A DNA stretch of 64,000 bases, taken from Bombella favorum (GTDB lineage Bacteria > Pseudomonadota > Alphaproteobacteria > Acetobacterales > Acetobacteraceae). The stretch is from contig NZ_NWUS01000001.1 in assembly GCF_014048475.1 (NCBI RefSeq), positions 434,001 through 498,000 on the forward strand. Reading direction: 5' to 3'. This document shows, piece by piece, positions 1 through 11,972 of this stretch. Numbering within the stretch: position 1 is the first letter of the stretch; every line of letters begins with the position of its first letter. Made by a program: the position numbers and the translations under genes. The notes below the pieces were generated by a model. It did not search any database, was not told the DNA's origin, and saw nothing but the letters and a program-made list of their open reading frames with translations.

Positions 1-418
1 AATCCGGGATACTGGCTGGGTCCAGCGTCAAGCTATGATAACGCACCATGTCCACCGGGTCTGGCAGGCCAGCAAAAACACCACTCCCATCATGATGAAT
101 AGCATTAATCTTGCCATGCATGGGCACAGAGGCACGAACAACACGAGCACCAAAGACCTGCCCGATGGACTGATGCCCCAGACAAACCCCAAGAACGGGC
201 ACTTTCCCCGCTGCTTTTTCAATCAGCTCACAGCAAATGCCCGCCTCATCAGGGGAACACGGGCCTGGAGACAGAACGATGGCAGAGGGGTTCATTTCCA
301 ATGCACGGTCAGCGGTCAGCGCATCATTTCGCTTAACAGCGCATTCCACACCCAACGCACCGAAGTGGTGCACTAGGTTGAAAGTGAAACTGTCATAATT
401 ATCAATCAGCAGAATCAT
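1..418 (-). CDS. trpG: Anthranilate synthase component II, glutamine amidotransferase (3' end cut by window edge)
   Basis: Supplies ammonia from glutamine to TrpE for anthranilate synthesis, the first committed step to tryptophan. The translation starts MILLIDNYDSFTFNLVHHFG, a class I amidotransferase start. It carries the nucleophile motif GVCLGHQ (Cys79) and the later MHGK and RYHSL segments. The reading frame is still open at base 1, so about 139 residues are visible and the catalytic His/Glu end is outside. Its ATG (418-416) overlaps the trpE stop in an ATGA, so the two are translationally coupled and form one enzyme complex in the cytoplasm. Some bacteria share this subunit with folate synthesis (PabA); the adjacency to trpE favours TrpG. 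Confidence 0.93.
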   Translation of the reverse strand, partial: MILLIDNYDSFTFNLVHHFGALGVECAVKRNDALTADRALEMNPSAIVLSPGPCSPDEAGICCELIEKAAGKVPVLGVCLGHQSIGQVFGARVVRASVPMHGKINAIHHDGSGVFAGLPDPVDMVRYHSLTLDPASIPD

Positions 419-1929
419 CTGATGGTCTCCTCACATTCAGAGGTCATAGCTGTTCTTTCAGATGATGCGCCGGATGGAGATTTACACCCCCTCCCCGTAG
501 AAACCCTTTGCTGACCGTTATGGATGGCCTGCTTGATAGCCGCTTCTGCCGCCGTAAAAAGCGCACGGGCCTTGGCTCTCGTCTCCTGATATTCGGCTTC
601 AGGATCAGATTCAGCCACGACACCACAACCAGCCTGCACATACATTTGGCCGTCCTTCAACAGGGCCATGCGCAGTCCGATGCAGGTATCCATCTCGCCA
701 TTGGCACCAAAATAACCAACACACCCAGCATAGGGACCACGCCGGGTTGGCTCCAACTCGTCAATGATCTCCATGGTGCGTATCTTTGGTGCCCCCGTCA
801 GCGTGCCAGCCGGGAAGGCTGCAGACAGGGCATCAAGAGCGCTGCACTCAGGCTTTACGTTCCCCGTTACAGTAGATGAGATGTGCATGACGTGGCTATA
901 GCGCTCCACCACGAAACGATCCGGCACGTCTACCGTTCCCAGCTGAGACACACGCCCAACATCATTCCGTCCAAGGTCGATCAGCATGAGATGTTCGGCA
1001 AGCTCCTTGCCATCAGCCAGGAGTTCCTTCTCCAACGCCAGATCATGCTCACGATCCCGCCCACGGGGCCGGGTGCCTGCCAGTGGGCGGACTGTTACGA
1101 TACCATCCCGCACGCGCACCAGAATTTCCGGTGATGAACCTACAAGCGTGAATTCACCAAGTTCCATCAGGAACAGGAACGGTGCTGGATTAATACGCCG
1201 CAGACTACGATAGAGAGAAAGCGAGGATAGCGGGAACGCTGTCGTGAAACGCTGGCTCGGCACAATCTGGAAGGCATCACCGGCGGCGATATAATCCTGC
1301 GCCGTTTTCACCTTCTGAAGGAAATCCTCATGCGTGATGTTGGAAACAGGCACTTCCAGCTGCGTGCCTACCGGCAATGCTTCTGCCGGGTCTTCCACGG
1401 GCTGCCGCAGAGCCGCCACAGCCTTATCCAGAAGGGCCTCACCCTCTTCTACAGACGTACCATCACGCAATGGCGTGGCAAGAATCAGCTCATCCCGCAC
1501 GATGTCGAACACAGCAAAAAGCCGGGGACGAATCATCACCCCTTCAGGGAGGTCCAGATCGTTCGGTGGCGGGTTGGGAAGGTCTTCCATCTGCCGGACC
1601 ATGTCATAGCCCAGCACGCCAAAGACCCCACCAATCATCGGAGGCATGCCCTCTGGCAGCTCCATCCGACTCTCATCCAGAAGTGTTTTTAGCGAGGCCA
1701 GCGGGGCTACGTCCTCCTTTTGGCCATCACGAAAGGCCTGACCATCCTTACACCGCCATACCGTATCCGGCAGCAGGGCAATAATGGAATACCGCCCTCG
1801 GGCTTCCCCTCCTTCCACACTCTCGAAAAAGAGACGGTACGGATCATCAGCCAGACGAGACAAACGAAGAAAAACGGAAAGCGGGGTCAGCAGGTCACCT
1901 GCTTCTACCCTGTGTAAAATACTGCTCAC
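415..1929 (-). CDS. trpE: Anthranilate synthase component I
   Basis: Converts chorismate plus ammonia to anthranilate and pyruvate. The 504-residue product has the usual N-terminal regulatory domain (about 1-170) followed by the chorismate-binding domain. Chorismate-binding hallmarks are visible in order: RPLAGTRPRGRD, the DLGRNDVGRV loop, SHVMHISS, TGAPKIRTMEIIDELEP and GPYAGCVGYF. The start is GTG at 1929, overlapping the ppiD stop in GTGA, and the stop overlaps trpG in ATGA, so ppiD-trpE-trpG is one transcription unit. No tryptophan-rich leader peptide or attenuator precedes it, since ppiD abuts directly. The last 30 residues (after about 470) are Ser/Thr/Glu rich and unlike the family core. 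PabB is the alternative name but length and partner favour TrpE. Confidence 0.95.
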   Translation of the reverse strand: MSSILHRVEAGDLLTPLSVFLRLSRLADDPYRLFFESVEGGEARGRYSIIALLPDTVWRCKDGQAFRDGQKEDVAPLASLKTLLDESRMELPEGMPPMIGGVFGVLGYDMVRQMEDLPNPPPNDLDLPEGVMIRPRLFAVFDIVRDELILATPLRDGTSVEEGEALLDKAVAALRQPVEDPAEALPVGTQLEVPVSNITHEDFLQKVKTAQDYIAAGDAFQIVPSQRFTTAFPLSSLSLYRSLRRINPAPFLFLMELGEFTLVGSSPEILVRVRDGIVTVRPLAGTRPRGRDREHDLALEKELLADGKELAEHLMLIDLGRNDVGRVSQLGTVDVPDRFVVERYSHVMHISSTVTGNVKPECSALDALSAAFPAGTLTGAPKIRTMEIIDELEPTRRGPYAGCVGYFGANGEMDTCIGLRMALLKDGQMYVQAGCGVVAESDPEAEYQETRAKARALFTAAEAAIKQAIHNGQQRVSTGRGCKSPSGASSERTAMTSECEETIR

Positions 1930-3893
1930 TGCTGGCCTAGCCTTCCTGAAATCATGCTGAGTACCCTCTCATTGACATCATTGAACAGGGTAGCGTTGAA
2001 GTGGCGTAGCGGTGCCACACGGGTATAGGACATACCCAGCGTCTCCTGCAGGTCGTTACGATAGGCCCCTGCCATACGCACTGCCTGCTGCTGCCGGATA
2101 GCCTGAATCAGTGTCGGTGACTCCTCGTAATTACCTGTCACATTGACCAGCCAGTAACCATCTCCTTCTTGAAGCATGGCCGTCTGCCCCTGCTTCTGCT
2201 CAAGAGCCGCCCTAAGAATGAGAGCCGGCACATCATGACGCAACTGAAGGCGAGAGAAATGCTCATCCTTCTGAAGCATGGCCTCCTCTTTCTGACCAGC
2301 CAGAGCCTGACGCAGCCCCTCCTTCTTCGCCTGCTGATACAAAGCCGTTGCCCGTTGTTCCGTAGCGTGCTTTCGGGCATCGGCCAGCCATGCATCTTTT
2401 ACAGCCTGCTGCACGCTCTCATACGCTTCCTGCTTGCCCGGTGTGATGTCATCCACCAACACAGCGAAAGCACTACCATCCGGCTCGGTCACAACATGCG
2501 GAGGCTCATCCTTCTTCTGGCTGAAAACCTGCCCTATCAGAGCCTGACGTAGTGTCCCATCCCCCGGCAGAGGGGCTGGCTCGCCACCCGGCAGATTGCC
2601 ATGAGCATCCAAGCTACCCTCCAGAGGGAATGCTCCGATATCCGCAGGAATCTTATCCAGCGTCACAGACCCGGCTACGGCTTCCTCGAACGCTCTCTGC
2701 CGGTCCTTCAGCAGTGCGGTCGCCCGCTCATTCGTCAGATCTTCCCGAATGCTGTCTTTTAGGCTTTCAAAGCTGGCGTGCTTTGCTGGCTTGACGGACA
2801 GAACATGCACGACGCTCCAGCCTGCTGCTGTGCGGACGGGGGCAGACACGTGGCCTTCCTGCGTATCAAAAGCCGCCTTACCCAGAGCGGGATCCGGCAG
2901 GTCCGTCACACGGGCATCACTCAACGTAGCCGGGATGGCTTTGGGATACTGCTTCTGCAACTCTGCCCAGGACTGCCCCTTCTGCCATGCTGTTGCAATC
3001 CGTTCGGCCGTTGCTTCATCTGTCACAGCCAAAACCTCAACAGAGCGCAACTCCGGACTATTATAACGGGCTGCCTCGGTGGGGTCCTGCATCTTCATCT
3101 TGTAGGATGCCTGCAGGTCTTCATCAGAAATCTGGAGCGTTTTTGCTACGCTCCCTGCCGTCATCACCACAATACGAGCGTGACGATATTCAGGCTGCCG
3201 GAACTGCCAAAGGTGATTCCGATAATAGCGTTTCAACTGCTCATCAGTCGGCTGAGCGGAGACTTCCCCCAGAGAGAAAGGTAGGCGCACCATATCCACC
3301 ACCTGACCATGCCCAACATAATTTTCCAGCCAGTCCAGCTCCTGTGCTGGAGGCTGCACAGACTTACCAAAAGCGAACATGGTCGCACTGCCATACAGCA
3401 TACGCCGTGTCTCTTCCGTCAGAGTCTGATGGCTGAGATTATTGCTCTTGAGCAGCTCTTCCATCTTCTTAGGCTCGAACCTGCCGCTAGGGTCTTGGAA
3501 ATCAGGCATAGCGAAAACGACTTTACGAATCGTCTCATCACCCGGGTTAAGACCATTGCGTTCCCCGGCCAGCTCCCCCTCATGCACAAGAATGAGGTTG
3601 CGCAGGGCAGCATGCCCAATTTCCTGACGCCCCTCCGGGGTCTTCAAAAATTCAGTCGCACCACCATTCTGCTGAATGGCATAAGCCACCTGCCTCTGAA
3701 TGGCTTTCTGAAACTCAAGAGGCGTAATCTTGCGGGATCCGATCTGCACCACGGTGTCACCGCCCAGACCGGGCATCCCACCGCCCATGCCAAAAAAGGT
3801 GCCTCCCAGCACGACAAAGGAAAGAAAAACCACAAAGGCGATCACCCGGCCGAGCCAGGAGTCAACCAGAAAATGACGCAGGGCAGTAATCAT
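1926..3893 (-). CDS. ppiD: PpiD/SurA-type periplasmic folding factor, peptidylprolyl isomerase family
   Basis: An inner-membrane-anchored folding helper of the SurA N-terminal/parvulin family, 655 residues. One membrane helix lies near residues 15-38 (hydrophobic, VIAFVVFLSFVVLGG), after which the protein is soluble and would face the periplasm. A SurA-like chaperone region with a YRFEPKK-like PpiD segment comes next, then one parvulin-like region around residues 280-375 (short conserved phrases such as ALGKAAFDTQEG and VSAPVRTAAGWSVVHV), then a long C-terminal helper region. Proline isomerase activity may be weak, as in E. coli PpiD. It is first in the leftward ppiD-trpE-trpG unit and diverges from tpiA over about 160 bases, an arrangement familiar in alphaproteobacteria. 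Confidence 0.85.
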   Translation of the reverse strand: MITALRHFLVDSWLGRVIAFVVFLSFVVLGGTFFGMGGGMPGLGGDTVVQIGSRKITPLEFQKAIQRQVAYAIQQNGGATEFLKTPEGRQEIGHAALRNLILVHEGELAGERNGLNPGDETIRKVVFAMPDFQDPSGRFEPKKMEELLKSNNLSHQTLTEETRRMLYGSATMFAFGKSVQPPAQELDWLENYVGHGQVVDMVRLPFSLGEVSAQPTDEQLKRYYRNHLWQFRQPEYRHARIVVMTAGSVAKTLQISDEDLQASYKMKMQDPTEAARYNSPELRSVEVLAVTDEATAERIATAWQKGQSWAELQKQYPKAIPATLSDARVTDLPDPALGKAAFDTQEGHVSAPVRTAAGWSVVHVLSVKPAKHASFESLKDSIREDLTNERATALLKDRQRAFEEAVAGSVTLDKIPADIGAFPLEGSLDAHGNLPGGEPAPLPGDGTLRQALIGQVFSQKKDEPPHVVTEPDGSAFAVLVDDITPGKQEAYESVQQAVKDAWLADARKHATEQRATALYQQAKKEGLRQALAGQKEEAMLQKDEHFSRLQLRHDVPALILRAALEQKQGQTAMLQEGDGYWLVNVTGNYEESPTLIQAIRQQQAVRMAGAYRNDLQETLGMSYTRVAPLRHFNATLFNDVNERVLSMISGRLGQQ

Positions 3894-4051
3894 CGAAGGC
3901 GCATATCACTTTACTGATGGCAGAATAGCATTAGCCGAGAAAACCCGCTAAGCTGCCCCAGCATAGAGATGCCGACACAGATTGACCAGCACGGCGTGTC
4001 CCTTCTCTGCCCATGTGCAGTGGATGCATCGTGCCGACCGGGGAGAGCAGA

Positions 4052-4846
4052 ATGAGCACCGTACCCAAATTTGTCATTGGGAACTGGAAAATGCAGGCTC
4101 GCCACGAGCACGGCCTCCAGCTCGCACGGGACATCGCCCACGCCATGCGGGACACACCACCGCCATCGCACCTTCATACCATTATCTGTCCCCCCTTCAC
4201 GCAGCTTGATGGTGTCCATCAGGCATTGCGGGAGGTCTGCCTACCGCATGAGCAACTGGCCATGGGGGCGCAAGACTGTTACCCGGCATCCTCTGGCCCC
4301 TTCACCGGGGATATTTCTGCCCCTATGATTCTTGACCTCGGGGCACGTTATGTCATTCTCGGCCATTCGGAACGACGCCAAAACCATGGCGAAACCGATG
4401 CCATCATCCGCCAAAAGGTCAAAGCAGCTACAGCAGCCGGGATTACGCCGATTGTCTGTATCGGCGAGCATCTGGCAGAGCGAAATGAAGGACGGGCTGC
4501 CAGCGTGCTTTCCACCCAGATTGAAGGCTCACTGACACGGGGCTTTCGTGGAATTCTGGCTTATGAGCCTGTCTGGGCCATCGGTAGCGGCATCACCCCT
4601 TCACAGGAGGAGCTTCAGAGAAAGCTACAGCTGATCCGTGCCCTGCTACCAATGAGGCTGATGACGGATGACATTCGTGTTCCGGTCCTGTATGGCGGGT
4701 CTGTAACTTCCGTTCAGGCTCCCTCCATCATGTCCATCGAGGCAGTGGACGGGGTGCTTGTCGGCAGTGCCAGCCTTGAAGCACAAAGCTTCCTGGACAT
4801 CATTGGCGCTGCGGCTGAAGCAACTGCGCCTCAGCCTTCCCCATAA
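4052..4846 (+). CDS. tpiA: Triosephosphate isomerase
   Basis: Interconverts dihydroxyacetone phosphate and glyceraldehyde 3-phosphate. The 264-residue protein shows the N-terminal GNWKM (active-site Lys), YVILGHSERR (catalytic His), AYEPVWAIGSG (catalytic Glu and flexible loop) and the phosphate-binding VLYGGSVT near the end. An upstream in-frame ATG at 4013 exists, but the start at 4052 is preferred: GGGGAGAG lies about 6 bases before it and family members begin a few residues before GNWKM. It heads the rightward run tpiA-secG-pyrG-kdsA; secG starts 18 bases after its stop. Confidence 0.96.
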   Translation: MSTVPKFVIGNWKMQARHEHGLQLARDIAHAMRDTPPPSHLHTIICPPFTQLDGVHQALREVCLPHEQLAMGAQDCYPASSGPFTGDISAPMILDLGARYVILGHSERRQNHGETDAIIRQKVKAATAAGITPIVCIGEHLAERNEGRAASVLSTQIEGSLTRGFRGILAYEPVWAIGSGITPSQEELQRKLQLIRALLPMRLMTDDIRVPVLYGGSVTSVQAPSIMSIEAVDGVLVGSASLEAQSFLDIIGAAAEATAPQPSP

Positions 4847-4864
4847 CCTGTTGGACCTGACTGC

Positions 4865-5194
4865 ATGACCACATTTCTGCTTATCCTCACTGTTCTGGTT
4901 GCCCTGGCCCTTATCGGCGTTATCCTGATCCAGCGTAGCGAAGGCGGTGGTCTCGGCGTTGGCAGCAGTCAGGGGCTGGGTTCCTTCATGTCCGGCCGTG
5001 GCACAGCAACCCTGCTGACCCGCAGTACAGCTGTGCTGGCTGCCATCTTCATGATTCTCTGCCTGTGCCTGGCTGTTCTGAACCGTGGAGCCTCTAGCGG
5101 GGGTTCAGGCCGTGATATTCTGGCCCACCCGCCTGTCAATCAGCCTGCTAATACAGCCGCTCCTACCGCCCCGCAGACACCACAGCATCCCTGA
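4865..5194 (+). CDS. secG: Preprotein translocase subunit SecG
   Basis: Small accessory subunit of the SecYEG protein-export channel in the inner membrane. The 109 residues contain two membrane helices (about 2-22 and 53-75) separated by the characteristic loop IQRSEGGGLGVGSSQGLGSF, then a Pro/Ala/Thr-rich cytoplasmic or periplasmic tail (PPVNQPANTAAPTAPQTP) typical of alphaproteobacterial SecG. It sits between tpiA and pyrG, the usual order in this class. Confidence 0.93.
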   Translation: MTTFLLILTVLVALALIGVILIQRSEGGGLGVGSSQGLGSFMSGRGTATLLTRSTAVLAAIFMILCLCLAVLNRGASSGGSGRDILAHPPVNQPANTAAPTAPQTPQHP

Positions 5195-5206
5195 TCCATT
5201 TTTCAT

Positions 5207-5234
5207 GGGAAGCGGAGCGCATAATCTGCTTCCC
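5207..5234 (+). promoter_or_regulatory. Stem-loop in the secG-pyrG gap
   Basis: GGGAAGC (5207-5213) can pair perfectly with GCTTCCC (5228-5234) across a 14-base loop. No run of T follows, so it is not a simple terminator. A TATATAAG stretch lies at about 5252-5259, directly before the pyrG ribosome binding region. It may tune pyrG translation or be a processing site; no function is shown. Confidence 0.3.
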
Positions 5235-5258
5235 CTTCCCCCCCTCTTCACTATATAA

Positions 5259-7732
<2,474 letters not shown>

Positions 7733-7742
7733 GCCCCAGGCC

Positions 7743-8225
7743 CTAAAACTGGCCCTGTGGCGATAGCAGAGCAAGTAGAAAGCCAATCACACATAACCCG
7801 GTGCTGATCGCTCTTACCATGAAATAACCGGGCGGCAGATCACCACAACGATTAGCGATTCGTTCCAGAGCAAAGATGCCTGCAAAACCGATCACTTCCA
7901 GCCCAAATCCGGTCCGCAGATTCCCCAGCAATCCGACACAGAGGGCTAACCATCCCCACAAAAAGGCAAATGCTCCCAAAAGAAGAGCACGTCCATCCCG
8001 CTGCCCCTCGCCCTTTGGTAGAATGATTGTAGGCTTGCTGGCTAGCAACCCCCACTGAACAGCCCCATAGAAAGACAGCAGACACCCCCCATAGGTAAGT
8101 AGGATGAGACTGAGATGGGGTAATGATGTCAGCACTCCAGCCAGAAACAGCCAGCCCCCCACCAGAAAGGGGAAAACGCCGCCAAGCACAATAAGCATGG
8201 CAGCTGTGACAGGAAATTGTCGCAT
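7743..8225 (-). CDS. DUF3429 family integral membrane protein
   Basis: A 160-residue inner-membrane protein of unknown role. Four to five hydrophobic helices are visible (about 5-27, 32-56, 78-102, 106-124 and 138-156), and the sequence pattern (PFLVGGWL, SFYGAVQWGL, a final LLALLSPQGQF) resembles the DUF3429 family that is widespread in Proteobacteria. The start ATG at 8225 has GAGG about 9 bases upstream. It converges on kdsA and diverges from eno. The assignment to DUF3429 is from recall of the family pattern. Confidence 0.75.
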   Translation of the reverse strand: MRQFPVTAAMLIVLGGVFPFLVGGWLFLAGVLTSLPHLSLILLTYGGCLLSFYGAVQWGLLASKPTIILPKGEGQRDGRALLLGAFAFLWGWLALCVGLLGNLRTGFGLEVIGFAGIFALERIANRCGDLPPGYFMVRAISTGLCVIGFLLALLSPQGQF

Positions 8226-8282
8226 CGTAATTGACCTCAGGCGCGTATTTTGAGACTGAAATAGAGCGAAAGCGGATCCAGG

Positions 8283-8299
8283 CTATTATCTGATAATAG
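8283..8299 (+). promoter_or_regulatory. Perfect palindrome in the eno promoter region
   Basis: CTATTATC-T-GATAATAG, two 8-base arms around one base, 40 bases before the eno start and 57 bases before the divergent DUF3429 start. It contains TATTAT and GATAAT, both credible -10 hexamers, so a protein bound here would overlap the promoter. No good -35 was found at 16-18 bases, which is compatible with an activator-dependent or weakly defined promoter. Confidence 0.45.
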
Positions 8300-9622
<1,323 letters not shown>

Positions 9623-9666
9623 TTCCGGGTGTAGACCAGCCAGATAATGGTTAGTCTGCCAACGGG

Positions 9667-9704
9667 AAAAGCCCCCGTCTGTTTTCCAGATGGGGGCTTT
9701 TTTC
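9667..9704 (+). terminator. Rho-independent terminator of eno
   Basis: AAAAGCCCCCGTCTG pairs with CAGATGGGGGCTTTT around a TTTTC loop (one G-T pair), ending in a run of six T. It separates eno from the ftsB promoter. Confidence 0.88.
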
Positions 9705-9749
9705 ATGCTCTTTTTCTGGATTTTATCGCTAACAGACCAAACACATAAC

Positions 9750-9777
9750 TTGCCTCTACGACTGAACCGCCTATAAA
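9750..9777 (+). promoter_or_regulatory. Probable sigma-70 promoter of ftsB
   Basis: TTGCCT (9750-9755) and TATAAA (9772-9777) are separated by 16 bases and lie about 50 bases before the ftsB start, downstream of the eno terminator. Confidence 0.55.
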
Positions 9778-9825
9778 TGATAGTCCAATTCGACTGAATA
9801 CCCATCATAACCGAGGAGCCACTGC

Positions 9826-10149
9826 ATGATCGCTCTGCTACGGCGTGGAGTTGGTGCCGTATTTGCCCCGCTCCTCTTCCTGCTGCTGACAATCTATTTT
9901 GGCTGGAATGCACTACATGGCAATCTTGGTATTGAAGCCTACCAGCAGCAAAAGAAACTTCAGCTAGAAGCACAATCTGCTTTGGCAGATGCTCATAAGG
10001 AGCAGGACATATGGCGCCGACGCGTCACAGCCCTAAATGAAAAAGCCTTGGACCCGGATATGCTGGATGAGCGAAGCCGTATGATGCTCAATAGTAGCCG
10101 GAAAGGCGATCTGGTCATTCCCTATGGTGAGAAAAACTCTCTCTACTGA
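9826..10149 (+). CDS. ftsB: Septum formation initiator, FtsB/DivIC family
   Basis: A 107-residue bitopic division protein that works with FtsL and FtsQ at the septum. A short cytoplasmic start (MIALLRRG) precedes one membrane helix (about 9-28), then a periplasmic coiled coil (about 38-68, rich in Gln/Glu/Leu with IEAYQQQKKLQLE), then a conserved tail with the family phrase LDERSRMMLN. GAGGAG lies 8 bases before the ATG. Position after eno matches other alphaproteobacteria; there the pdhA/pdhB genes usually follow, but here rpmG does. Confidence 0.85.
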   Translation: MIALLRRGVGAVFAPLLFLLLTIYFGWNALHGNLGIEAYQQQKKLQLEAQSALADAHKEQDIWRRRVTALNEKALDPDMLDERSRMMLNSSRKGDLVIPYGEKNSLY

Positions 10150-10200
10150 GGGAAGGCAACCTCTCCTTCTTCCATGCTAATTCTGCCTAACGAGACATAA

Positions 10201-10230
10201 AAAAAAGCGGCCCAGAGGGCCGCCTTTCTT
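10201..10230. terminator. Bidirectional terminator between ftsB and rpmG
   Basis: GCGGCCC (10207-10213), loop AGA, GGGCCGC (10217-10223). On the minus strand the stem is followed by a run of T, a strong terminator for rpmG; on the plus strand CTTTCTT follows, a weaker one for ftsB. Confidence 0.85.
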
Positions 10231-10251
10231 GTTCATCAGATGACCTGATGA

Positions 10252-10419
10252 TTACTTGATCTTTGCCTCACGGAAGACAACGTGCTTACGCACGACCGGG
10301 TCATACTTGCGTACTTCCATCTTCCCTGTTGCCGTACGAGCATTCTTCTTCGTGACATAGAAATAACCCGTATCTGCAGAAGAAACGAGACGGATCATGA
10401 TTACGTTTGTTTTGGCCAT
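10252..10419 (-). CDS. rpmG: 50S ribosomal protein L33
   Basis: A 55-residue large-subunit ribosomal protein beginning [20 protein letters not shown], the usual alphaproteobacterial form, rich in Lys/Arg. It lacks the Cys pairs of the zinc-binding L33 variants, so it is the zinc-independent type. An in-frame ATG 42 bases further upstream exists, but the start at 10419 matches the family and has GAGGGTAAT just before it. A terminator follows at 10201-10230. Confidence 0.95.
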   Translation of the reverse strand: MAKTNVIMIRLVSSADTGYFYVTKKNARTATGKMEVRKYDPVVRKHVVFREAKIK

Positions 10420-10488
10420 ATTACCCTCGGACTGCTGCCGCATGATGGGACGCTGCTTCATCAGTGTCGGAGCAGCACATCCCCTATA

Positions 10489-10544
10489 CCTGAGCCGGAC
10501 AATGATACCTTGAGCCTTTCAGGTCAAGTCCTTTCCGACTCAGG
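10489..10544 (-). other. Large imperfect hairpin between the lipoprotein gene and rpmG
   Basis: CCTGAGCCGGA (10489-10499) pairs with TCCGACTCAGG (10534-10544) at 10 of 11 positions. Inside, CTTGA..CCT and AGG.TCAAG can form a second stem, giving a two-storey structure. It sits 70 bases before the rpmG start and 47 bases past the lipoprotein stop. It lacks a T run, so it could be part of the rpmG leader or an RNA 3' end stabiliser; the role is unknown. Confidence 0.4.
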
Positions 10545-10590
10545 ATACCTCATTGAGGCAGATTATGTTCGTTTTCTCGCAAGACTACTC

Positions 10591-11877
10591 TCATTTATCC
10601 CAGTCAAACTGGTACACGCCATCACTCTTATGAGCGTGTGAGGAACGTGCAGAGGCTTCAAGGCCCAGCGCATCCACAAACTCACCATTACGTTTCCGGT
10701 GTGTATGGTGCCGCTCCTTCTTAACATGCGCTTCCACAGGCCGCTCAGACGTCTTGTGGTGCCGCCCAGACACTGCCACAGCCTCATGGTCCCGAGCCTG
10801 TTGCTTATGATGCGGTTTATGAATGTGAGCTGACTCCGCCACAGGCTGAGCAGCGTCAACAGCCACCCTGTTATATCTGTGCCGGGGCGCAGCTTCAGGC
10901 GTAGCAGGTTGCTGCGGAGGCGGCGCAGCCACAACCGGTGCTTTAGGCACAGGCGGTGGTATTACGACATGAGCCTCAGGCTGCGGCGGGCGCGGCTGTA
11001 CTGCCCTAACGGGCGGTGCCTCATGTACGGGGCGTTGCTGCACTTCATGCCGGACCTCAGCCTTCGGCTGGGGAGGTGGTACTTCCCTAACAGGTGGAAC
11101 CTCATGATGCACAAGGCGTTGCGGCTCTGGTAGCTTCTCGACCTTCGGTTGCGGATGAGGAGCCTCTGTAACAACCTGTTCCCTCTGGGGAGGAGAAGGC
11201 GGTATCGTCACCGGTGTTTTTTCAGTTTCTGCCTGCGCCTCCGGCGTCTGTTCATCAGAAGAACGGACATGCCCGAAGGTTCTAACATTTTGATACAAAG
11301 ATGCCTTGCCCGCACTGACGATCTTAACGCTACCATCAGGGGCAATAAGCGTATCGGTTCCATCGCCATTAGGGATGGTAACGACACCCTTGTTTGCGGG
11401 TTCCATATAAGGAGGCGCATTATCCTTCACATGGGAAGGAATAGGTTGACCGATAGGCATCACATCCCGGCCAGAACCATACCGCTTGCCAACGTCCTCC
11501 CCGACACTCATGCCCTGCCCGTCATTCAGCTGCTGGCGCAAATCGGCATCAAGCTGCGGGCGGGCCTTCTGCCATTTCGCAACAAAATGAGCATCAGACC
11601 GGCTAACATCCTGAAGGCTGGGCACAGGCTCCGGCTGCCCCGGCCAGACATCACCTTCTTCAGGCAGGAGAGGCATCGTACTGGTTGCCTTCGCCCCCTG
11701 AATGCGCTGCGCTGTCTCACTGCGAGCATCAGGCGTATTCGGATTACCAAACGGGTTGATCGTATTGTGCAGATGCCTGTCCAGCCCCGTACAACTGACC
11801 GAGAAACTGGTACATCCCACCGCAAAGAAGGACATGACAGCGCCTGCCCTCTTTATTTTGCCTTCTCTGCTTTTCAT
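10591..11877 (-). CDS. Proline- and histidine-rich putative lipoprotein, function unknown
   Basis: I do not recognise a family. The 428-residue product starts with a basic segment and a hydrophobic stretch (about 11-28) with two candidate acylated cysteines, in AVGC (Cys22) and SVSC (Cys29); both lipoboxes are non-ideal. An ordered-looking region follows to about 215 (with short glycine phrases such as GDGTDTLIAPDGSVKIV near 165-185). From about 220 to 330 it is dominated by Pro, Val, Glu and Gln with repeated PPVRxV and PPPQP units, like periplasm-spanning linkers of TonB-type proteins. The last 100 residues are rich in His, Lys and Arg (HKPHHK, GRHHK, ERHHTHRKR). Probably envelope-located. 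It lies 95 bases after pgsA, same strand. Confidence 0.65.
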   Translation of the reverse strand: MKSREGKIKRAGAVMSFFAVGCTSFSVSCTGLDRHLHNTINPFGNPNTPDARSETAQRIQGAKATSTMPLLPEEGDVWPGQPEPVPSLQDVSRSDAHFVAKWQKARPQLDADLRQQLNDGQGMSVGEDVGKRYGSGRDVMPIGQPIPSHVKDNAPPYMEPANKGVVTIPNGDGTDTLIAPDGSVKIVSAGKASLYQNVRTFGHVRSSDEQTPEAQAETEKTPVTIPPSPPQREQVVTEAPHPQPKVEKLPEPQRLVHHEVPPVREVPPPQPKAEVRHEVQQRPVHEAPPVRAVQPRPPQPEAHVVIPPPVPKAPVVAAPPPQQPATPEAAPRHRYNRVAVDAAQPVAESAHIHKPHHKQQARDHEAVAVSGRHHKTSERPVEAHVKKERHHTHRKRNGEFVDALGLEASARSSHAHKSDGVYQFDWDK

Positions 11878-11972
11878 TCCTCACCCTTTACAATCATCAC
11901 AACCCGCCACCGAGAAAGCGTAACACGCCTTCTGCCATCATCTTCCAGAGCCTTCAGATACCTCACAGCATC

